Shown: positions 8,502 through 17,282, counted from the stretch's first letter. The stretch: DNA of 64,000 nt from DATBQN01 sp963755825 (GCA_963755825.1 CAVWLA010000003.1:930001-994000), one strand, 5' to 3'. Translations and numbers: made by a program. Notes: generated by a model from the sequence alone, not told the origin.

Positions 8502-9171
8502 GGGAATCTCCTCGGGTGAGCGCCGCCGCGGCATGCGAGCGGAGCGAGCGGCCCTCGGCGCAAGCCGCCTGCCAGGCCGTGCAACGTCGCGCAGACCCGC
8601 GCAAACCGTTGACCTGATTGAGCCGAGCTGCCGGCGCGCCGCGCCCCCGCCCGGCGCGCCAGCCGCTCGCCGGAGACAGGGCGGGCCGCGCCCCACCGCG
8701 CCGAAACCCGCGCCGCCGCGAGGGCCAGCGGCGGCCGCGGGCCGCCTGACGCCGGCGCCGGGCAGGTGCCGCCGCGCGGCGGCGGGTGAGTGGGTGCCGC
8801 CGGCGAGCGGCATCTGCCTCCCGGCGGGCGCGGCCGGCCGCAGGCGGCCGCGCGCTCCTCGGCCAGGGGGATCGGTCGTCGGCCACCCCGCGCGGAGCGC
8901 CGCGGCGCCGCCGCCGACCGGCGGCACCCCGGCGCCGCCTGGCGCCGCCTGGAATCGCCAAACCATTGACGTCAAAGGGTTTCATTCGCCAGCCGCCGGC
9001 TGGCACCGAGGCTGCTCCTGGGGCTTCGCCGAACGCAAGCGATCGACCGGCGGGGCCTCTCCTCTCAGAGCTCCCGGCGTTCAGCGGCCGCGGCCCGACG
9101 ATCGGGTCGCCGGCTCGCCCGGACGGCGCGGGGTGCGCCGTCCGAAACCACACCGGTCGAGGAGGATTCCG
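8502..9171. other. 670-nt divergent intergenic region
   Basis: This stretch separates the caspase-like gene (minus) from the unknown paralog pair (plus). I see no convincing gene: every long open frame through it is Arg/Pro/Ala/Gly-rich and lacks a ribosome site. Two stretches share CAAACC(A/G)TTGAC (8602-8614 and 8959-8970). The second forms part of a near-perfect palindrome listed separately. The middle (about 8630-8940) is extremely GC-rich without a clear motif. Confidence 0.5.
8960..8982. promoter_or_regulatory. Palindromic operator-like site
   Basis: AAACC-A-TTGACGTCAA-A-GGGTTT is a nearly perfect palindrome around the exact 10-bp palindrome TTGACGTCAA. It lies 190 nt upstream of the start at 9172. 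A related half (AAACCGTTGAC) occurs at 8603, closer to the divergent caspase-like gene. The dimeric-repressor site reading is inference. Confidence 0.4.
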
Positions 9172-10593
9172 ATGGCTACGAAAGCAGCTTCCAACACCGC
9201 CGTGGCGCTCGCCGCCGACCTGCTCACCGTCTCCGACATGTGGGCGATGTACATCCAGGGCCTGCTCCAGGGGTCGGGTCTCGCCGACGCCCGCCAGCTC
9301 ATGCTCACCGGCACCTCGATGCCGGCGCAGCTCAACACCGAGACGCTCTCCTCGCCGCCGGTCACCCGCGAGCAGGCCCTCTGGCAGATCTACTCGCTCG
9401 CCAACGTCATGCCGGAGTGGGGCACCAAGACCTCCGGCGGCGCCAGCGAGACCGTCGGCCTCTTCTACGGCCGCTCGGAGGCCACCTACTTCAGCCAGTA
9501 CTCCTCGTTCATCCGCTCGATCAAGCTGCGCGGCAACGCCGACCCCGCCTTCGCGGCGGCGGTGCGCATCGCGCAGGCCGAGTACGACAAGGCGGCGGAC
9601 GCCTGGCAGATCACCTACAACGACGCCTTCATGGCCTTCCAGGCCGCCCCTCCCGGCATGTACGCGACCTGGGACGACTTCCTCAAGCGGACGCCCTACG
9701 GCCGCCGGCTGCAGCAGGCCGACGCCACCATGGACGCGGCGCAGATCAAGCTCGACCAGGCGATGCGCGCCGCCTACGGGCCGCAGTACGATCAGCTCGC
9801 CCTCGCCCTCGGCCTCACCCGCGACGTGCAGTCGCAGCTCGCCATCGGCAGCGGCCAGCTCGTCATGCAGGTGGAGAACGACTCGGGCAAGTTCCCCGTC
9901 GCGCAGTTCTCCCCCAGCCTGCTCGGCCAGGGCGGCGGCACCGGCTACTCGGCCTGGCTCGACCAGGCGATCAGCGCCGTCGCCGCCGGCCTGCCGCCCG
10001 AGGTGCGCGTGACGATCGACCAGAGCGCCGGCAAGTACAGCTACTCGGAGATGACCTTCGCCGCCAACGGCCGGGTCACCTACCTGCCGTTCGTCTGGTT
10101 CCAGGGCTCCGGCGGCTACACCGAGGTGAACGTCGACACCGCCTCCTCGGAGTTCGGCATCGAGATCAGCATGCAGAGCGTCACCCAGGTGAGCATCACG
10201 CCCGGCCAGTGGTACATGGGCGACTTCGTCCGCAACTACTCGCAGCCCGACGACTTCCTCGTCGGCTCGCCGTTCAACTCGAAAGCGATCTGGGGTCCCA
10301 ACGGCCTCTTCAACACGCAGCCGAACGGCCTCGTCATCGCCTTTCGGCCGCAGGTGACGGCGCGCTTCAACGCCGAGAGCTACCGGCGCCTGAAGCGCGA
10401 CTGGGAGGCCGAGGCGTCGCTCCGCGTCGGCGTCGGCCCCTTCTTCCTCGGCATCGGCGGCGGCGCCAGCGGCAGCAAGGAAGACATCCAGTGGAACGAC
10501 CAGGCCAACAGCTTCTCGTTCACCGACCAGACCCTGGTGCCGAAGATCATCGGCCTCACCGTCAACACGCCCCACTACCCGATCGGCACCTAG
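9172..10593 (+). CDS. Unknown-family protein, long paralog of a tandem pair
   Basis: 473 aa, no signal peptide, start ATG 9172 with GAGGAGG nine bases upstream. Not recognised. It aligns over three blocks with the next gene: GYSAWLDQAISAVAAGLPPE (about 265-285), a PGQWYMGDFVRNYSQPDDF...AIWGPNGL block, and a C-terminal KIIGLTVNTPHYPIG. Compared with the paralog it carries two extra parts. One is a helical segment (about 115-215, AEYDKAADAWQ, ADATMDAAQIKLDQAM). The other is a Gly-rich amphipathic stretch near the C terminus (SLRVGVGPFFLGIGGGASGS). The second insert could be membrane-active, which would suit a toxin or pore former, but that is speculation. It is followed after 62 nt, including a hairpin, by its paralog. 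Confidence 0.75.
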   Translation: MATKAASNTAVALAADLLTVSDMWAMYIQGLLQGSGLADARQLMLTGTSMPAQLNTETLSSPPVTREQALWQIYSLANVMPEWGTKTSGGASETVGLFYGRSEATYFSQYSSFIRSIKLRGNADPAFAAAVRIAQAEYDKAADAWQITYNDAFMAFQAAPPGMYATWDDFLKRTPYGRRLQQADATMDAAQIKLDQAMRAAYGPQYDQLALALGLTRDVQSQLAIGSGQLVMQVENDSGKFPVAQFSPSLLGQGGGTGYSAWLDQAISAVAAGLPPEVRVTIDQSAGKYSYSEMTFAANGRVTYLPFVWFQGSGGYTEVNVDTASSEFGIEISMQSVTQVSITPGQWYMGDFVRNYSQPDDFLVGSPFNSKAIWGPNGLFNTQPNGLVIAFRPQVTARFNAESYRRLKRDWEAEASLRVGVGPFFLGIGGGASGSKEDIQWNDQANSFSFTDQTLVPKIIGLTVNTPHYPIGT

Positions 10594-10602
10594 TCTCGAT
10601 CT

Positions 10603-10631
10603 CCGCGGGCGCCGGCAGCCGGCGCCCGCGG
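10603..10631 (+). terminator. 13-bp hairpin between the two paralogs
   Basis: Perfect 13-bp inverted repeat 10603-10615 / 10619-10631 with loop CAG, ten bases after the stop codon and 24 nt before the next ATG. It is followed by CTCTTCCTCTC, not a U run. It may terminate or attenuate transcription, making the downstream paralog less expressed. Confidence 0.5.
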
Positions 10632-10655
10632 CTCTTCCTCTCGTAGGGGAACCTG

Positions 10656-11687
10656 ATGGCGACCGCCGGCGACCTGCTCTGGCAGCTCTACGTCGAGGCC
10701 CTCGAACGGGGCCTCCGCATTCCGCCCGAAGCGGACTTCCTCGCCACGGCGAGCGCCATGCCGCTCGCTCTCAACATCGCCACCACGGTCGATCCAGTGC
10801 CGCTGCCGCAGGCGCTGGCGGAGGTCTTCCGTCTGGGCGATACCATGCCGGCCTGGCGGCCGGTCTACCAACCCTCGGCGGACGGCAGTGTGTGGCGCGA
10901 GTACGAGGCGTTCGTCTACGCCATCGCCGTGCCGCCCGACGGCGGGCCGCAGTACCGGCCCGTGCGCCAGGCGCGCCAGCTCCTGCGCCAGGTGGAGGAC
11001 GAGATCGCCGCCGCCGGCGGCAGCCTGGTGATGACGATCGCGACCGCCGCCGGGGAGAGGGTCGTGCCGCGCTACGAGACCGGCCCGCTCGGAGTGCCCG
11101 GCTATTCGCAGTGGCTGGAGTTCGCCATCCTCGCCTTCGTCCATTCCCTGCCGCCGGAGGTCGACGTCACCGTGTATGCGGCGGACGCGAAGCGAGCCGG
11201 CCGAGCGCCGGCGGTCGCCTCCGCCACCCGCGAGCTGCCGCCCTGGCTGGACGCTCTCTCCGCGGCCGCGAGCCCGACGGCCGAGGAGATCGTCTCGCTG
11301 CGGCTCGTCATCCAGAGCACCACCCATCTGCCTCTGGCGCCGGGAGCCTGGTTCCTCGAGAGCCTGCTGCGCTCGTACACGCGGCCCGAGCAATTCATCC
11401 CCGGCACGCCGTTCGCGAGCGGCCCGATCTGGGGGCCGCAGGGCATCCTCAACCTCTTCTCGGTCGGCTTCTACGCCGGTTTCCGTCCCGAGGTCACGGT
11501 GATGCTCACCCCGAGCGGCTTCTCCCGCCTCGCCGCCGGCCTCGGCGAGGGCTCGATCGCGGGCCCGGCGGGGATCGAGCTCCGCCTCGATCGCGACCGC
11601 CACGCCATCGCGGCGGCCGATACGTCGCTCCAGGGCATGCTCCTCGGCGTCGTCGTCGATGCGCCGAACTATCCGAGCGGGCCGTAG
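10656..11687 (+). CDS. Unknown-family protein, short paralog of a tandem pair
   Basis: 343 aa, ATG 10656 preceded by GGGGAA. It is clearly paralogous to the upstream protein: GYSQWLEFAILAFVHSLPPE, APGAWFLESLLRSYTRPEQF, GPIWGPQGILN, FRPEVTVMLTPSGFSRL and C-terminal MLLGVVVDAPNYPSGP correspond block by block. It lacks the helical insert and the Gly-rich C-terminal insert of the longer copy. No signal peptide, membrane helix or known motif is visible. Conserved Trp/Gly/Pro signatures and beta-rich spacing suggest a folded extracellular-type or toxin-like domain, but no function can be assigned. The next gene starts 53 nt downstream, so co-transcription is likely. Confidence 0.75.
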   Translation: MATAGDLLWQLYVEALERGLRIPPEADFLATASAMPLALNIATTVDPVPLPQALAEVFRLGDTMPAWRPVYQPSADGSVWREYEAFVYAIAVPPDGGPQYRPVRQARQLLRQVEDEIAAAGGSLVMTIATAAGERVVPRYETGPLGVPGYSQWLEFAILAFVHSLPPEVDVTVYAADAKRAGRAPAVASATRELPPWLDALSAAASPTAEEIVSLRLVIQSTTHLPLAPGAWFLESLLRSYTRPEQFIPGTPFASGPIWGPQGILNLFSVGFYAGFRPEVTVMLTPSGFSRLAAGLGEGSIAGPAGIELRLDRDRHAIAAADTSLQGMLLGVVVDAPNYPSGP

Positions 11688-11740
11688 ACCATGCGAACAC
11701 CACCGCCAACCGCCGGGCGACCGGTACCAAGGAGATCCCC

Positions 11741-12118
11741 ATGACCGATCAGTACGTGTCGAAAGTCGGCGCCCTCTACATCGTCTCCGTCTGCTACGAC
11801 GGCGAGCTCGGGGAGCTCCGCTCGGCGAGCTTCGGCGCCCCCGCCGGCGTGATCCGCATCGTCTGGAACCTGATGACCGTAGCCGGCGAGCAGGCGACCT
11901 TCAACGAGACCCCGCTCGAGTGCGCGTCCACCGGAGCGTGCAATCTCATCAACATCCAGCGCCTGAGCCCGACTCAGTGCAGCGCCATCCTGATGGGCAA
12001 TACCAAGGTGCTGCAGCCGCTCCCCTACCTGATCCGCGTCGACCTGATGTCGACGGCGACCACCCTGGTGCACGACCCCACCATCGTCGTCTCGCCGGAC
12101 CCGGTGGAGATCCCGTGA
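11741..12118 (+). CDS. Small unknown protein, third gene of the paralog cluster
   Basis: 125 aa, ATG 11741 with AAGGAGA nine bases upstream. It is beta-rich and soluble, with four cysteines (C18 in VSVCYDG, and the later ECASTGAC and PTQC). It starts MTDQYVSKVGALYIVSVCYDG and contains IRIVWNLMTVAGEQATFNET. No signal peptide. No family recognised. Close spacing behind the paralog pair suggests a functional link, for example an accessory or immunity-type partner; this is inference from position only. It converges on the Ser/Thr kinase gene, with 30 nt between the stop codons. Confidence 0.7.
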   Translation: MTDQYVSKVGALYIVSVCYDGELGELRSASFGAPAGVIRIVWNLMTVAGEQATFNETPLECASTGACNLINIQRLSPTQCSAILMGNTKVLQPLPYLIRVDLMSTATTLVHDPTIVVSPDPVEIP

Positions 12119-12148
12119 ACTCACGGCTGGAGACCCGGCGCCGGCCGG

Positions 12149-14791
12149 TCAGCGAGCGAGGCCGGCGGCGAGGCCGCCGCGGATGGCGTCGAACCAGGGG
12201 AGCTCGAACCAACGGCGATCGACGCCGTTCTTGAGCGCACGCTCGGCGTGGAAGAGGGCCGAGCTGCGCTCGCCGAGCGCGGCGTAGACGACCGCCGCCT
12301 CGAGGGCGAGCTGAGCGTTGTCGGGGCTGGCGCGGAGCGCTCCCTGGATCGCCTCGACGGCCTCGCGGTCGCGGCCGAGATGGGCGAGCGCCTGGGCGCG
12401 GGCGCTCGCCATCGCCCAGGACCCGGCGCCGGAGCCGCTCGGCGCTGAATCGGTGAGCGCGACGACCTCCCGGTAGGCGCTCCGCGCCTCGTCCCGACGG
12501 CCGGCGAGCCAGAGGCAGTCGGCGAGGTCGAGCGCCGGCTGCGGGTCGGCGGGGGCGGCGGCGCGCGCCCGGCGCAGGCTCGCCTCGGCGTCGCCGTAGC
12601 GGCGAAGGAGCAGCTCGGCGAGCCCGAGGTTGGTGAGGTCGCCCGCCGCCGGACGGGCCGCGGTGAGGCGGGCGAGGAGATCGACGGCGCGCGCCGGCGA
12701 GCCGGAGAGGAGCTCGATCTGCGCCAGGGTGCGCAGGCCCTGCGCATTGTCGGGCGAGCGCGCCAGAAGCTTCTCGAGGGCGTCGCGCGCCGGCGGCAGC
12801 CGCCCCTGGCGATACTCGAGGTTGGCGAGGACCAGCAGGTACTGCCATGAGGGCTGGCGCGCCACCACCTTTTCGAGGAGCGCGATCGCCTCCCGCGGCC
12901 GGTCGCGCGCCTCGAGGAGCCGCGCCCGCCGCACCTCGGCCGAAGCGGTGCCGCGCTCCAGGCGGTCGAGCGCGGCGAGGGCGGAATCCGCCTCGGTGAG
13001 GCGCCCAGAGGCGATCGCCAGGTCGAAGCGGCTCGCCGGCGGGCGCGGGTCGTCGGGCGCCAGGCGCTCGATCTCGCGCGCCACGCCGAGCCCGCGCTCG
13101 ACGTAGCGCTCGTCGTGGCTCGTGGCGTAGAGGTAGCGCGCCAGGCCGCTCTCCAGCACCGCGAGCTCGACGAAGCCGGGAGCACCGCGGCGGAGGGCCG
13201 CGGCCTCGCCGAGGAGCGCGGCGTAGGCCGCGGTCGGCCCCGAGTTCACCCGCCGCCGCAGGCCGAGGAAGCGCGCGTAGACGCCGTCGTCGACCGCCAG
13301 GCTCAGGCTCTCCCAGCGCAGCGCGCGCTCGGCATAGTCGCGGCGCACCTCGAGGGCGGCGCCGTCAGCGAACAGCCGGGGCTCCGAACGCGGCAGCTCG
13401 ATGGCGGCGGTGCGGATCACCCGGCCATCGGCGCCGCCGATGCGGCGCACGGCGACGCGGCAGAGGTCGCCGGCGCAGCGCGCCTCGCTCTCGATCAGCT
13501 CGTCGGCCGCCACCGCCCGCGCCACCGCGGAGGGGGGCGATCCGGCGGCGATGCCGCGCATCTGCGCCGGATCGATCGGCGCGACGCCGTCGAGCGCGGT
13601 CAGGGCGCGGAGAGCCGCCTCCTGCAGATTGGCGGCGACGAGGCCGCTCTCCTCGGCGCCGGCGACCCCTTCGATGCGCGGCGCCAGCACGGCGACGGCG
13701 ATCGCCTGCGGGCGTGGTGGCGCGGCGCGGAGGAGGACGAGCGCGGCGACGGCGGAGAGCGCCGCGGCGGTGCCGGCGGCCCACAGCCAGCGCCGCAGCC
13801 TAGCCCGCCGCAGGCCGCGGGACGCCGCCGCGGACGCCACCGCGGCGAGCGGCAAGCCGTGCTGCAGCGTCGGCGCCAGCGGCGCCAGCTCGGCGGCGAG
13901 CGCCGCGGCGTCGGCGTAGCGCGCCGCCGGCTCCTTGGCGAGGCAGCGGCCGACGATGCGCGCCAGCTCCTCCGGAATCCCCGCCCGCAGGGCGGCGAGC
14001 GGCGGCGGCTCGTCATAAAGGATCGCCTCGACGAGCCCGCGCCCCGGGCGGCCGCGGAAGGGCGGCAGGCCGGCGAGCATCTCGTAGAGCACGACGCCGG
14101 CCGACCAGAGATCGGAGCGCGCGTCGGCAGGCTCGCCGCGGAGCGCCTCCGGCGCCAGGTAGGCAAGGGTGCCCGGCGCCGTTCCCGGGACGGTGTGGTG
14201 GGCGGTCCCGGCGGCGGTGCCCAGCCGCCGCGCGACGCCGAAGTCGAGGAGCTTCACCCGGCCGCCGGGGGCGATCATCAGGTTGGCCGGCTTGACGTCG
14301 CGGTGGACGAGGCCGATGGCATGCGCCGCGGCGAGCGCGGCGGCGAGGCCCAGGGCAATCGAGAGCGCCTCCTCGACCGCCAGCGGACCGCGGGCGAGGC
14401 GGGCGGCGAGCGTCTCGCCGGCGTAGTAGGCCATCACCAGGAAGCGGCGGCCGGCGTGCTCGCCGATCTCGTGGACGACGCCGATGTTGGGGTGATCGAG
14501 AGCGGCGGCCGCCTGCGCCTCGCGGCGCAGGCGGAGGTCCTCCTCGGGGTCGTAGGCGCCGCCGGTCAAGAACTTGAGCGCCACCGGCCGGCCGAGGGAG
14601 AGGTCGACGGCGCGGTAGACGACCCCCATGCCGCCGCGGCCGAGGAGCGCCTCGACGCGGAAGTGCGACACCTCGCTGCCGAGGAGGGGATCGGCGGGCG
14701 GCACCGGCGCGGCGGCGGCGAGCGCCGTGCCGCAGCGCGGGCAGGCGAGGTCGAACTCGCCGCAGGCGGCCCCGCAGCGCGGGCAGGTCAT
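12149..14791 (-). CDS. Zinc-ribbon Ser/Thr protein kinase with TPR array
   Basis: 880 aa. ATG 14791 is chosen over GTG 14818 because it begins directly at a double zinc ribbon (C3-C6, C10, C17-C20). The kinase domain spans about 40-300: GRGGMGVVYRA, VALKF lysine, HRDVKPAN (H163-D165), LLDFGVARR, GTLAYLAPE. One transmembrane helix follows (about residue 335, RRWLWAAGTAAALSAVAALVL). An extracytoplasmic region then carries an adenylate-cyclase/TolB-like stretch and about 400 residues of TPR repeats. This architecture is abundant in Acidobacteriota and acts as a membrane receptor-like kinase; substrates are unknown. It is divergent from the GAF-AAA+ activator gene, which may be its target or partner. 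Confidence 0.92.
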   Translation of the reverse strand: MTCPRCGAACGEFDLACPRCGTALAAAAPVPPADPLLGSEVSHFRVEALLGRGGMGVVYRAVDLSLGRPVALKFLTGGAYDPEEDLRLRREAQAAAALDHPNIGVVHEIGEHAGRRFLVMAYYAGETLAARLARGPLAVEEALSIALGLAAALAAAHAIGLVHRDVKPANLMIAPGGRVKLLDFGVARRLGTAAGTAHHTVPGTAPGTLAYLAPEALRGEPADARSDLWSAGVVLYEMLAGLPPFRGRPGRGLVEAILYDEPPPLAALRAGIPEELARIVGRCLAKEPAARYADAAALAAELAPLAPTLQHGLPLAAVASAAASRGLRRARLRRWLWAAGTAAALSAVAALVLLRAAPPRPQAIAVAVLAPRIEGVAGAEESGLVAANLQEAALRALTALDGVAPIDPAQMRGIAAGSPPSAVARAVAADELIESEARCAGDLCRVAVRRIGGADGRVIRTAAIELPRSEPRLFADGAALEVRRDYAERALRWESLSLAVDDGVYARFLGLRRRVNSGPTAAYAALLGEAAALRRGAPGFVELAVLESGLARYLYATSHDERYVERGLGVAREIERLAPDDPRPPASRFDLAIASGRLTEADSALAALDRLERGTASAEVRRARLLEARDRPREAIALLEKVVARQPSWQYLLVLANLEYRQGRLPPARDALEKLLARSPDNAQGLRTLAQIELLSGSPARAVDLLARLTAARPAAGDLTNLGLAELLLRRYGDAEASLRRARAAAPADPQPALDLADCLWLAGRRDEARSAYREVVALTDSAPSGSGAGSWAMASARAQALAHLGRDREAVEAIQGALRASPDNAQLALEAAVVYAALGERSSALFHAERALKNGVDRRWFELPWFDAIRGGLAAGLAR

Positions 14792-14957
14792 CCCCGCCGC
14801 TCCGTACGGCCGCGGCACACCGGTGCCCGGCGCTCCCTCCGTGCCCTGAGATTCAACCCGTCATCCTCGTCGAAGTGCATTATCGTAGCAGCGCCTCGCG
14901 GCGCCCTGCCGCACCCGACGGTCGCGCGCGAGGAGCGCCACGGCGCGGGAGGCCTCG

Positions 14958-16451
14958 CTGGACCTCTACCAGGACCTGTTCGACATCTCGAAGCTCCTCC
15001 TCGCCGAGGCCGACTACGAGCGCACGACAGAGCTCCTGCTGCGCCGCCTGGTCGAGCGCAGCGGCGCCGAGCGCGGCTTCCTGGTGGTGCGCGAGGAGGG
15101 CTCGTTCCACCAGCGTTTCGCGGTGCGCTACGAGCGCCGGTCGGAGGAGGAGCAGCGCTTCAGCCGCTCGCTGGTGCAGGAGGCGATCGCCACCGGCCGC
15201 TCCATCTACCTGCCCAACCTGCTCGACGATCCGCGCTTCGCCCCCGCCGAGAGCGCCCGCGCCCTCGGCCGCTGCTCGGTGCTGGTGGCGCCGCTGCGCC
15301 ATCAGGACGAGGTCTACGGCGTCGTCTACCTCGACAACCGGCGGGTGCTCGACGCCTTCAATCCCGCCACCCGCGCCTTCCTCGAGGAGTTCGCCGGCGT
15401 TGCCGGCCTCTTCCTCGCCCGCGCCCTCGAGCGCGAGGCGCTCCGCCGCCGCGCCGCCAGCCTGGAGAGCGACCTCTTCGCCCGCCACGACTTCGCCGGC
15501 ATCGTCACCCGCGACCCGCGGATGACGGCTCTCCTCCGCCTCATCGCCCAGGTGGCGGAGAGCGACGCTCCGGTCCTCGTGCAGGGGGAGACCGGCACCG
15601 GCAAGGAGCTCGTCGCCCGCGCCCTCCACGTCAACAGCGCCCGGCGGCAGCGCCAGCTGGTCACCGTCCACTGCGCCGCGCTCCCCGCGACGCTCCTCGA
15701 GTCGGAGCTCTTCGGCCACGTCGCCGGCGCCTTCACCGACGCGCGGCGCGATCGTCCTGGCCGGGTGAGCGCGGCACAGGGTGGCACCCTCTTCCTCGAC
15801 GAGATCGGCGAGGTGCCCGCCGAGGTGCAGGCGAAGCTGCTGCGCTTCCTGCAGTTCGGCGAGATCCAGCGGCTCGGCTCCGACCGCGTCGAGCGGGTGG
15901 ACGTGCGGGTGGTGGCCGCCACCCACCGCGACCTGAAGCAGATGGTGCGGCAGGGGAAGTTCCGCGAGGACCTCTACTTCCGCCTGAAGGTGCTCGACCT
16001 CGACCTGCCGCCGCTGCGCGAGCGCCGCAGCGACATCCCCCTCCTCACCCACCACTTCCTCGAGCGCCACTGGCGGCGGCCGGGGGCGCCGCCGCGCTTC
16101 ACCGCCGCCGCAGAGCGCGCCCTCTTCGCCTACGGTTATCCGGGCAACGTCCGCGAGCTCGCCCACGCCGTGGAGCGCGCCTGCGTGCTCGCCCAAGGCC
16201 CGGAGCTCGACGTCCACCTGCTGCCGCCGGAGATCGCCGAGCGGCCGCCCGCCGCCGGCGACGCCGACCTCGGCGAGCTCACCAGCGCCGGCCTCCAGGC
16301 CGCCCGCAAGGCGAGCCTCGCCGACGTCGAGCGCCGCTTCGTCGCCGCCCTCATGGACCGCCATGCCGGCAACGTCTCCCAAGCCGCCCGCGAATCCGGC
16401 CTCCACCGCAGCTATCTACAGCGGATCTTGGCGCGGCATCGGACGGGGTGA
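14958..16451 (+). CDS. GAF-AAA+-Fis sigma-54-type transcriptional activator
   Basis: About 497 aa if started at CTG 14958. A GAF domain (about 20-165) senses an unknown signal. The AAA+ domain follows: Walker A GETGTGKE (K216), a loop reading GAFTDA in place of GAFTGA, Walker B GGTLFLDEIGEV, and VRVVAATHRDL. The C-terminal Fis-type helix-turn-helix is GNVSQAARESGLHRSYLQR. The start is odd. The first ATG/GTG/TTG in frame is GTG 15084, inside the GAF domain, yet coding clearly continues upstream (SLDLYQDLFDISKLLLAEADYERTTELLLRRL). GGGAGG sits five bases before CTG 14958, making this the best candidate; ACG 14940 is an alternative. The frame is open back to 14889. Confidence 0.85.
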   Translation: MDLYQDLFDISKLLLAEADYERTTELLLRRLVERSGAERGFLVVREEGSFHQRFAVRYERRSEEEQRFSRSLVQEAIATGRSIYLPNLLDDPRFAPAESARALGRCSVLVAPLRHQDEVYGVVYLDNRRVLDAFNPATRAFLEEFAGVAGLFLARALEREALRRRAASLESDLFARHDFAGIVTRDPRMTALLRLIAQVAESDAPVLVQGETGTGKELVARALHVNSARRQRQLVTVHCAALPATLLESELFGHVAGAFTDARRDRPGRVSAAQGGTLFLDEIGEVPAEVQAKLLRFLQFGEIQRLGSDRVERVDVRVVAATHRDLKQMVRQGKFREDLYFRLKVLDLDLPPLRERRSDIPLLTHHFLERHWRRPGAPPRFTAAAERALFAYGYPGNVRELAHAVERACVLAQGPELDVHLLPPEIAERPPAAGDADLGELTSAGLQAARKASLADVERRFVAALMDRHAGNVSQAARESGLHRSYLQRILARHRTG

Positions 16452-16508
16452 GGGGGAGCAGCTGCAGCACCGGGCACCGGCCGCTGTTCCAAGCCCTACA
16501 GCGACGCC

Positions 16509-16533
16509 GCGCGCGCCGGTCGCCGGCGCGCGC
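16509..16533 (+). terminator. 11-bp perfect GC hairpin
   Basis: Arms 16509-16519 and 16523-16533 pair perfectly around TCG. It lies 58 nt after the activator stop codon and 92 nt before the DUF892 start. No U tract. It may end the activator transcript or structure the leader of the next gene. Confidence 0.45.
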
Positions 16534-16624
16534 TCGAGTCGTCGGCCCTGAGAGCTCCATGGCACCCCTCTTGCTCTTCGTAGCGGCCGGGCGATCGAGC
16601 CCGCTTGCGAAGGAGAGACTCACC

Positions 16625-17128
16625 ATGGAAATCGATACCCTGCAGAAGCTGTACGAGGACGAGCTCAAGGATCTGCACAGCGCCGAGCGCCAGATCATCC
16701 AGGCGCTGCCGAAGATGATTAAGGCCGCCTCGCACGAGGAGCTCAAGGCTGCCCTCAGCGAGCATCTCGAGGTCACCAAGGAACATCTCGCCCGCCTCGA
16801 CCGCATCTTCGCGAAGCTCGGCAAGAAGGGCACCGGCAAGAAGTGCAAGGGGATGGAGGGCGTCATCGCCGACGGCAAGGAGCTGCTCGAAGAGGACGTC
16901 GAGGACGACGTGCTGGACGCCGGGATCATCGCCGCGGCGCAGCACGTCGAGCACTACGAGATGGCCGGCTACGGCACCGTCCGCACCTACGCCGAGCTCC
17001 TCGGCGAGAAGGAGGCGGCGAAGCTGCTGCAGCAGACGCTCGACGAGGAGAAGGAGGCCGACGCCAAGCTGACCCAGCTGGCGGAGAGCTCGATCAACCT
17101 CGAGGCCGAAGCACCCGTTGCGCGGTAG
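16625..17128 (+). CDS. DUF892/YciE-YciF ferritin-like protein
   Basis: 167 aa, ATG 16625 with AAGGAGA eight bases upstream. All-helical, rich in Glu/Lys. The family signature is plain: TLQKLYEDELKDLHSAERQI at the N terminus, then LSEHLEVTKEHLARL, CKGMEGVIADGKELLEE, AAQHVEHYEMAGYGT and DEEKEADAKLTQLAE. The Glu/His residues in helices 1-4 (E14, E21, and the later QHVEHYE and DEEKEAD) are those that form a di-metal site in ferritin-like DUF892 proteins. Family members are stress-induced; the reaction is not established. It stands alone between the activator and the cold-shock gene. Confidence 0.93.
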   Translation: MEIDTLQKLYEDELKDLHSAERQIIQALPKMIKAASHEELKAALSEHLEVTKEHLARLDRIFAKLGKKGTGKKCKGMEGVIADGKELLEEDVEDDVLDAGIIAAAQHVEHYEMAGYGTVRTYAELLGEKEAAKLLQQTLDEEKEADAKLTQLAESSINLEAEAPVAR

Positions 17129-17200
17129 AGCCCCACTTCCACGTCAGATTGCGGCGCTCTGCGCCGGTCGCCCATCGGCACCGGCGGTCCGATCCGCGTG

Positions 17201-17220
17201 AAGCCGGATTGATCCGGCTT
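17201..17220. repeat. Palindromic intergenic repeat
   Basis: AAGCCGGAT-TG-ATCCGGCTT is an exact palindrome with a 2-nt centre, followed by CGCG. A sister copy, GCCGGAT-GA-ATCCGGC with the same downstream TTCGCG, lies at 23704. It looks like a REP-type intergenic palindrome; it could also end the DUF892 transcript. Confidence 0.5.
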
Positions 17221-17282
17221 CGCGCCGGACGGGCCCGGTCGCGGTGGGATGGGTTTGGGGGGCCCGGGTGGCCGCCAGCACG

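Noticed and set aside
8362..9171. N-terminal extension of the long paralog to 743 codons
   Set aside because: The extension is Arg/Pro/Ala-rich, crosses the divergent promoter region, and a strong GAGGAGG site precedes ATG 9172.
14958..16451. The GAFTDA loop of the activator as evidence that it is non-functional
   Set aside because: The GAFTDA form occurs in otherwise intact family members, and all other AAA+ motifs are present here, so it is not a sign of decay.
13115..17128. A 1337-codon plus-strand frame across the kinase, activator and DUF892 genes
   Set aside because: Only its last 168 codons, from ATG 16625, are a real gene (DUF892). The rest is antisense or out-of-frame shadow.
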